Assembly: GCA_027603945.1 (NCBI GenBank)
Contig: JADIIU010000020.1
Location: forward strand, 93,151 to 157,150
Length of the DNA: 64,000 nt
Origin: Terramyces sp. JEL0728
Lineage: Eukaryota; Chytridiomycota; Chytridiomycetes; Rhizophydiales; Terramycetaceae
Direction: 5' to 3'
In this document: piece after piece, positions 58,719 through 64,000 of the stretch
Layout of the letters: every line of letters begins with the position of its first letter
Numbering within the stretch: position 1 is the stretch's first letter
Program-made: the position numbers and the translations under genes
The notes under the pieces: model-generated
Databases searched by the model: none
What the model was told of the DNA's origin: nothing
Seen by the model: only the letters and a program-made list of their open reading frames with translations

Positions 58719-60085
58719 TTAACGAAGGATTTCAGAGAGTGATTTTGGATCAGCGTCTTCTTGGATTCTTCCAGCTTTACCCAATCCATTACCGCTTTCA
58801 TCAAATCTATTCTTATGAGTACCTAGCATTACATGTAATTACCTGTGTAAAGAGTATGGTCAGTTAATCTTTGAATAATGTCAGTATTGACAGTGAAAGA
58901 AACGTTAGGATCAAGTTTAGGGATGGTGCCTGCTTCAACTATATCCTGATACAATTGCTCAAAGGCTCCATCGCCATATTCTTCGTACTTGATTCCAGCT
59001 AGGAGAATTAATCCTTCAATAAATTGTTTCTTGTCGATTTTACGAGCAGTTTTGGCTTTGACTCTGTTAAAGACAATGTCGACATCAATAGTGGTCAAGC
59101 TTTTGGAAACTATTCCGCAGTCCTTGCAGACTTTGGCAAATTTAGTCCCATCCATGGTAAAAGTGGCATTGGGATCAACCTTACCGCTTCCAAATTGACA
59201 GAAGGATTGGAACACTTGATAAAGAGTAGCAGTTTGTTCTTTTGAAGCTGCAGACAAATTTGCTTTAGGTGTGCCGGGAGAAGTGGATTGGCGAGCAACT
59301 GTTCGCTTTGGTGGAGTTTGCTTTACAGTAGTTCTTGGCAAAGTAGTTCTGTTTCCAGTTGGTGATAACGCTCTTTGCAATGAGCGGTAAACAGGGAATG
59401 ATTCTTCTACACTTGGAATTTTCTTTTCTTGTTGTACTATTAATTGGCCGATTAATTCAAAATTCAGCTCAGAAGCATTCTTTTTGATTGAATCGTATTC
59501 CCTTGGCAATGAAGCCAAGAGGTAAAGTGTACCTAAATCATCAACAGAAATAGTAGGCCCAGCTACTGATTTGATAGTATTGATAATTGCACTGAATTCA
59601 TTGAGAGATGCTTTCATTGATTGTCCTGGCTTAAATGCAGCCAAATTAGAGAATGCGCTCACACAAACAGGAATATTGTATTTTGGTACTGGAATTTCTT
59701 GTTGAGTAGCAACTGGTGACGCTTCAGGGGCAGAAACTGGAGTTGCAACAAAAGTAACTGGAGGCGAATTCAAAGCTGGAGGTTCAACAAAAGTAACTGG
59801 AGGCGAATTCAAAGTTGCAGTTCCTTCCTTGAAATAATCCGCCAAGAATAGCCAGATAAGAGGACCTTGTAATTCCTTTACCATGCCAACAAATCCATCG
59901 CTCAAATTCAACAGAATTGCTTCCTTTGCACCTGCATCATGAACAACAGTTGATTTGGCTTGATCCCATAAATCCTCTGCTTTTAGCATTGAAAGCATTC
60001 TGAATTTCCATAATGTCCAGTTGCTATCATCCAGTTTCAATCCAATGCTGTAACCAGATTTTAAGGAGGAGTCTGTGGGTTTCAT
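58719..60085 (-). CDS. Ty1/copia Gag-like domain fused to TPPP/p25-alpha domain
   Basis: Spliced length is 448 residues, with one 20-nt intron (58823-58842). Residues about 10-45 (GLKLDDSNWTLWKFRMLSM) and about 135-225 (MKASLNEFSAIINTIKS, YLLASLPREYDSIKK, ELIGQLIVQQEKKIP) match copia-type Gag (DUF4219/UBN2). A duplicated PPVTFV tract separates them. Residues about 285-448 form a complete p25-alpha domain: VFQSFCQFGSGK, DGTKFAKVCKDCGI, DIVFNRVKAKTARKIDKKQF, then YTGTHKNRFDESGNGLGKAG and RIQEDADPKSLSEILR. No protease, integrase or RT is encoded nearby. TPPP proteins bundle microtubules and correlate with flagella, so a domesticated Gag fused to a microtubule-binding module is inferred. Confidence 0.85.
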
Positions 60086-60350
60086 TTAAAGTTGGCTAGA
60101 GTTTTGCTTGGACAAAAATCGCCTTTTTCAATGCCACAGTTGTGAGAGTGAATTCCAATGGAAGGAGTGATTATATAATCTGTATGCAGACCAGACAAGA
60201 AGGATACTCTTTTTAAGAGATCTGCTTGAGATACGTAGAGCCATTTCTGTCCAACAGGCCAAACGACTGGAAACCATGGAAACAACTTATCATTGTTCCA
60301 ACCAAATTGATATGATTGCACTGGCACGAATTCTTTACCACCACATATTA
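60082..60350 (-). CDS. Short coding-looking segment upstream of the Gag-TPPP gene
   Basis: A minus-strand frame reads YQFGWNNDKLFPWFPVVWPV, KWLYVSQADLLKRVSFLSGL and HSHNCGIEKGDFCPSK to a TGA that overlaps the ATG of the Gag-TPPP ORF. An upstream hydrophobic stretch (KLYLLIGIICG) could be joined through an 18-nt GT-AG segment, resembling a signal peptide, but no ATG is available. It may be an unresolved small gene or a relic. No family was recognised. Confidence 0.3.
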
Positions 60351-60382
60351 TTCCAATCAGTAAATATAATTTTCGTTTTCAA

Positions 60383-61478
60383 ATGCGAATCAACAGGAGA
60401 TGCTTGGGACGACAGAAAGCGCCATTTCTGATATTAATCATTCTATTCATCACTCTACTAATATTTATACCAAATACAGTCAACCACTATTTTCACCATT
60501 TGACTTATGCTACAAGACCATTGTGGGAGGCAAAACCAGAGCCATTTAATATGATTACGCACTACTATGCACCTGGAATAGAATTGTGCGGACTGCATAA
60601 TTGGACGCAGCGCAAGACAGAGGCAAAGGTATTCGATGCGATCCTATTCAGTGTGGAATTGGATTTACTTGAAGTAAGTTGGATTAACATAGATTCGATT
60701 ACATGAACTGTATGACGTGGTGGAAAAGTTTATTATCATAGAATCAAATTCGACTTTTACTGGTAAAGAAAAACCATTGCACTTTGATTTGAACAAGGAG
60801 AGATTCAAATTCGCCAAAGACAAAATAATATACGAATCCATTAAAGTACCAACAAAGAAGAAAGGACAGGATGCGTTTGATTTGGAAGCTTTCCATAGGA
60901 TATCAATGAATAAAGTGATTGCCAGTGCTGGTGTAAAAAAAGACGACTGGGTTTTGATGATGGATGTGGATGAAATTCCTTCTTTGCACACAGTCGAATT
61001 ATTTAGGAAATGTGACGGAATACCCGATATTATTCACTTGCAGTTGCGCAATTACATTTATTCTTTTGAATTCTTGCTGGATATGAACAGTTGGAGGGGG
61101 AAAGCTGTCAAATACCCCTCAAGCTCTGGATATTCGCATTCCAGAAAGTCCGATTACATGCTAGCAGATGCAGGCTGGCATTGTTCGTTTTGTTTTAGCA
61201 CTATTGAAGATTTCGTTTTCAAGATGACGGGCTATTCTCATGCAGACAGGGTGCACTACGATTACATTAAAAATCCAGATCGAATACAAAAAGTAATATG
61301 TGAAGGATCGGATATATTCGACATGCTACCTGAAAGTAATACGTATAAAGATATGTTTCAAAAATTGGGAAAGTTGTCCAAGCAAACTTCTGCCATAGAG
61401 TTGCCAAAATACTTGCTGGAGCATCCTAAAAGGTTTTCCTACTTACTACCTGGAGGGTGTAAAAGAAATACTCAATAA
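60383..61478 (+). CDS. GT17 glycosyltransferase (MGAT3-like), type II membrane protein
   Basis: Spliced length is 358 residues with one 19-nt intron (60674-60692). A type II anchor (FLILIILFITLLIFI) follows a basic cytosolic N terminus. GT17 motifs: VFDAILFSVELDLLEIRLHE, VEKFIIIESNSTFTGKEKPL, the DxD in LMMDVDEIPS and GWHCSFCFSTIEDFVFKM. GT17 enzymes (MGAT3) add bisecting GlcNAc to N-glycans in the Golgi, but fungal members have no proven acceptor. Intron position and motif order support the model. Confidence 0.92.
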
Positions 61479-61504
61479 ATATCAAAACTTTTTTCAAATT
61501 TTGA

Positions 61505-62110
61505 ATGATTCCCAAAGGAACAAAAAACATAATATTTGACTTGGGCGGAGTATTTATAGACGTTGATTATTCAAAAACCAAGTCTGCATTTGAATCACTT
61601 GGCATCCACAATTTTGACAACATCTTCACCCAAAATTCTTCAACTTTACTTTTCAAGCAGCTTGAAATTGGCCAAATACAGCCGTTAGAGTTTTATTCAT
61701 TATTTCGAAAGGAAGCGCAATTGGATATAACAGACAAGCAAATACAAGATGCTTGGAACGGGATGCTTGGCGAATGGTTCATAGACCAATTGGGATTTGT
61801 GGAAACGTTACCTTACAGAATCTTTTTATTTTCAAATACCAATGAGATCCATCATGATTTCTTTATCGATTCATTAAATAATCGCAAGGATCTCGTAGTA
61901 GTATTTGAAAAAGTATATTATTCTCACACTTATGGGCAACGAAAGCCAGATTTGGTGTCTTTTAGTGGAATATTGAAAGAGAATGGTTTGGAACCAAGCG
62001 AGACTGTTTTTATCGATGATTCGCAAAAGAATGTTGAAGCTGCGCGCAAAGTTGGAATTCATGGTATATATTTGAAACCTCCGCAAAAGGTTTCCTCGTT
62101 ATTTCAATAA
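61505..62110 (+). CDS. HAD-superfamily hydrolase, bacterial (YihX-like) type
   Basis: A single-exon ORF of 201 residues. HAD motifs: motif I KNIIFDLGGVFIDVDYSKT (nucleophile Asp, although the +2 Asp is Gly as in several YihX-type HADs), motif II FLFSNTNE, motif III Lys in GQRKPD and motif IV FIDDSQKNVEAA. The cap pattern and phrases such as IIFDLGGV-DVDY and DAWNGMLGE recall intronless HAD phosphatases of Bacteroidota from memory. A phosphatase on small sugar or nucleotide phosphates is likely; substrate unknown. A bacterial origin is inference. Confidence 0.85.
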   Translation: MIPKGTKNIIFDLGGVFIDVDYSKTKSAFESLGIHNFDNIFTQNSSTLLFKQLEIGQIQPLEFYSLFRKEAQLDITDKQIQDAWNGMLGEWFIDQLGFVETLPYRIFLFSNTNEIHHDFFIDSLNNRKDLVVVFEKVYYSHTYGQRKPDLVSFSGILKENGLEPSETVFIDDSQKNVEAARKVGIHGIYLKPPQKVSSLFQ

Positions 62111-62163
62111 ATAATCAGTGTAGATTCAAGACAATACCTACGTCCACAACTTCTTTTTTTAAC

Positions 62164-63150
62164 ATGAATCTGTCCAAGAAACTTACTTCAAGAATAACAC
62201 AACTCACATCTCTGCCATTCGGACCATATTCAACTCAAGAATCGCATGCGTATCTAGTTGGAAACGGAAAGGAAAGAGTGCTCATTGATACAGGAACTGG
62301 GCATCAAATGTTTATTCCGCTACTGCAACAAACGCTAGCACAGGAAAAAGCAATAGTAAAGTCTGTATTGATAACCCATCAACATCAGGGCCATTTCAGT
62401 GGATTTGATTTGACGGAATACAATGTTTATGGATTCAAACCACATAAAAAATACCCTAAAATACAAATTTTAAAGGATGGACAGCTTCTCCGTGCTGATG
62501 GCATCACTATCAAAGTGGTCGCTACTCCTGGCCACTCTTCTGATCACGCATCCTTTTATCTGCAGGAAGAGGAGTGTTTATTTAGCGGAGATTCAATTGC
62601 TGCTCGAGTAACAAATAATGAGACGAAATATTTATACAACAACCTCATAGAATTCAAGAAATCACTTGCTAAACAGTCCCAGCTTGTTCCAAAGATATGT
62701 ATGCAAGGACATGGGGATATTTCAATCAAAGCTTATCAGATGTTGGAGAATGCACTGGCAGAGATTAACAACATCGATAGACTGATAACTGACTTGCTTC
62801 GAAACAATTCGTCAACCACCAAGCTGCTGATTGAAAAATATAGTGAGCACAAAGGAATTGCCAAGGGGAACGATCTGTTGGTTCTGTCCGGCTTGATACG
62901 CGTTCATTTGACTCTGCTGGAAAGAGACGGGATAATTTTCAAACGTAGTGTTGCTTATGACGCTCATGGAAATGCAGATGGTAAGATTAAAGGGCCAGGA
63001 GGATTAGAAATGAACAAGATTTTTTCGCTAATTCAAGAATCAAGAAAAAAAGACTTTGCCAGTCAAATCAATGTTAATCACAAGATTGATCTGCATTCTA
63101 TTCACTCTGATTACCAGATATCTCCAAACACAACTTGGGCACTAAAATAA
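62164..63150 (+). CDS. LACTB2-like metallo-beta-lactamase fold protein with altered metal motif
   Basis: A single-exon ORF of 328 residues. The N-terminal MBL domain has VLIDTGTGHQMFIP, the metal motif THQHQGHFSG, ATPGHSSDHASFYL, CLFSGDSIAA and MQGHGDIS; a C-terminal helical winged-helix-like tail follows (LTDLLRNNSS...). Layout matches LACTB2, a mitochondrial single-strand RNA endonuclease. In the canonical THxHxDH motif the Asp is Gly here (codon GGC at about 62390), while other ligands are kept, so the second metal site is probably impaired. Activity on RNA or other substrates is uncertain. Confidence 0.88.
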   Translation: MNLSKKLTSRITQLTSLPFGPYSTQESHAYLVGNGKERVLIDTGTGHQMFIPLLQQTLAQEKAIVKSVLITHQHQGHFSGFDLTEYNVYGFKPHKKYPKIQILKDGQLLRADGITIKVVATPGHSSDHASFYLQEEECLFSGDSIAARVTNNETKYLYNNLIEFKKSLAKQSQLVPKICMQGHGDISIKAYQMLENALAEINNIDRLITDLLRNNSSTTKLLIEKYSEHKGIAKGNDLLVLSGLIRVHLTLLERDGIIFKRSVAYDAHGNADGKIKGPGGLEMNKIFSLIQESRKKDFASQINVNHKIDLHSIHSDYQISPNTTWALK

Positions 63151-63313
63151 TTATAATCAATTAAAAGTTATTTTAACTTTCAATCTATATTCTCGTTAAA
63201 AGGTATACTAATAACTCTATACACCATTCTCTTCATATATTAGAAAGGCACATATGCAATTAACAATACCAGTATTTGAGTTAGTCTTTAAGAATGTGAC
63301 TTTTTTTTTCGAA

Positions 63314-63505
63314 ATGGAGATCGAAATTCGTGCTTATGACGATGATGAAGAAAGTATTCATAGCACACACACAGAAGATAGCTCGATTCAAATGGATGAT
63401 GATGAGACAGTTGAAAGTGATGATATAGCCTTGCGTTTTACCCAGAATAAACAATTCATGGAAGAAGCAATCGAGCAGTGGGAAAAGAAACTACTGCCAA
63501 TATAA
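63314..63505 (+). CDS. Small acidic protein, hypothetical
   Basis: From the ATG at 63314 the frame encodes 63 residues: MEIEIRAYDDDEESIHSTHT and a C-terminal helix FTQNKQFMEEAIEQWEKKLL. Very acidic in the middle, no signal or TM. An upstream in-frame ATG at 63254 would add 20 mostly hydrophobic residues. The helix could be a binding peptide. No family was recognised, and it sits about 50 bp before the next gene. Confidence 0.45.
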   Translation: MEIEIRAYDDDEESIHSTHTEDSSIQMDDDETVESDDIALRFTQNKQFMEEAIEQWEKKLLPI

Positions 63506-63552
63506 AAGCTGGACTGCCTATTATATTAATAGTTAAGCCAACCGCATCAAAA

Positions 63553-64000
63553 ATGTCGCATAGATTATTGAATCCCTACATTTACAGAAACATTAAAGAC
63601 ATTGGTGATTTAACTGGTTTGGCAACTATGCTGAATACACCATCTAACTGGGAGGAATTGTATGATCAAGTTGTGGCAAAAAGGTCTGTAATTCACTCAT
63701 TAAATATACTCCGTAATTTACCAACAGGAACTCATGAAAGTCATGTTCAAGCTCAGTTTGGTATCCTCGTAGTTATGATTGCAAATACTCTTGATATTGG
63801 ACTTGAAGGTCAAACAGAAACAAAAATAATTGTTGGTGGTATCTTTGCGAAAAATGAATATGATGTTAGGTCAAGGACAGATCCGCATTTTTTGGATGAG
63901 AATAGTCGTCATTTAATCGCTTCTGAGGCTAAAAGGGCTGAAACCTTTGGAGAAAGAGGAGTTTGGTATTACAAATCAAGAGGAATACAAACGTTGTGTG
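63553..64000 (+). CDS. PD-(D/E)XK nuclease-like (Crinkler-type) protein, 3' end cut by window edge
   Basis: The open frame starts at ATG 63553 (MSHRLLNPYIYRNIKDIGDL) and runs 149 codons to the right edge. It contains SRTDPHFLDENSRHLIASEA followed by KRAETFGERGVWYYKSRGIQ. The spacing of TDP, a hydrophobic strand with (I)ASEAK and the WYYKSRGIQ helix resembles the restriction-endonuclease fold seen in Crinkler-like and related nuclease modules of early fungi, with Asp and E-x-K as putative catalytic residues. Function is inferred; the C-terminal half is missing, and no N-terminal secretion signal is visible. Confidence 0.55.
   Translation, partial: MSHRLLNPYIYRNIKDIGDLTGLATMLNTPSNWEELYDQVVAKRSVIHSLNILRNLPTGTHESHVQAQFGILVVMIANTLDIGLEGQTETKIIVGGIFAKNEYDVRSRTDPHFLDENSRHLIASEAKRAETFGERGVWYYKSRGIQTLC

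Noticed and set aside
58719..60085. An active copia retrotransposon
   Set aside because: Only Gag-like text is present; no protease, integrase, reverse transcriptase or LTRs were seen, and the frame continues into TPPP.

Overview
The window reads as nuclear DNA of a flagellated (zoosporic), early-diverging fungus or close fungal relative. The G-alpha subunit has the fungal MGCGMS N terminus, and there are a GH7 cellobiohydrolase, a GH18 chitinase, a septin, PEX12 and a Pex24/DysF protein. A DRC1 axonemal protein and a TPPP/p25-alpha domain point to a flagellum, and an NDUFAF5 homologue points to respiratory complex I. Base composition is moderately AT-rich by eye. All three stop codons end genes, so the standard code applies. 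About 43 genes are supported, on both strands with short spacers and no operon logic.

The dominant feature is intron size. I modelled 91 introns; 83 are 19-23 nt, 20 are exactly 19 nt and none is shorter. Most start GTA and end in a branch-like TAAY or TGAY placed 5-8 nt before the terminal AG. For every complete spliced gene in which I fixed all introns and a start codon, the coding length is an exact multiple of three. Many apparent frameshifts are therefore unrecognised tiny introns, and intron-rich genes are easily missed (for example 21117-21833 on the minus strand).

Layout. 1-10.7 kb: SNW1 splicing factor (cut by the left edge), mitoribosomal mS38, G-alpha, a C1-DysF membrane protein, flagellar DRC1, a Ras-like GTPase and eIF2-alpha. 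10.7-25.2 kb: M28 membrane protease, guanine deaminase, a single-pass membrane protein, GPI-type chitinase, a KA1-tailed AMPK-related kinase, a sirtuin, TXNDC17 and a PAS-kinase-like kinase. 25.2-43.3 kb: a large disordered protein, a GAF-GAF-degenerate cyclase protein with a CaaX box, Dicer, RTF2, a polytopic membrane protein, an HhH-like protein, mitoribosomal uS15m, a secreted B-lectin and UGP1. 43.3-53 kb: a tiny GPI-type peptide, PDI, prefoldin 2, NDUFAF5, PEX12, a 7TM protein, septin and GH7. 53-64 kb: a C2H2 factor, a Ctr copper transporter with a Cys-rich ectodomain, MOCS3/UBA4, a retrotransposon-Gag/TPPP fusion, a GT17 glycosyltransferase, a HAD hydrolase, a LACTB2-like MBL protein and a PD-(D/E)XK-like gene cut by the right edge.

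Functional themes: signalling (G-alpha, a 7TM candidate receptor, Ras, two kinases, GAF/cyclase), flagellum and microtubules (DRC1, TPPP), secreted or surface carbohydrate-active and binding proteins (GH7, GH18, B-lectin, GT17), peroxisome (PEX12, DysF), mitochondrion (mS38, uS15m, NDUFAF5) and RNA interference (Dicer). The most notable observations are the Gag-TPPP fusion, a 6-nt micro-exon encoding part of the PDI active site, the 19-nt introns, and the tandem-GAF degenerate cyclase with a prenylation signal. No CRISPR array, rRNA or tRNA was recognised.
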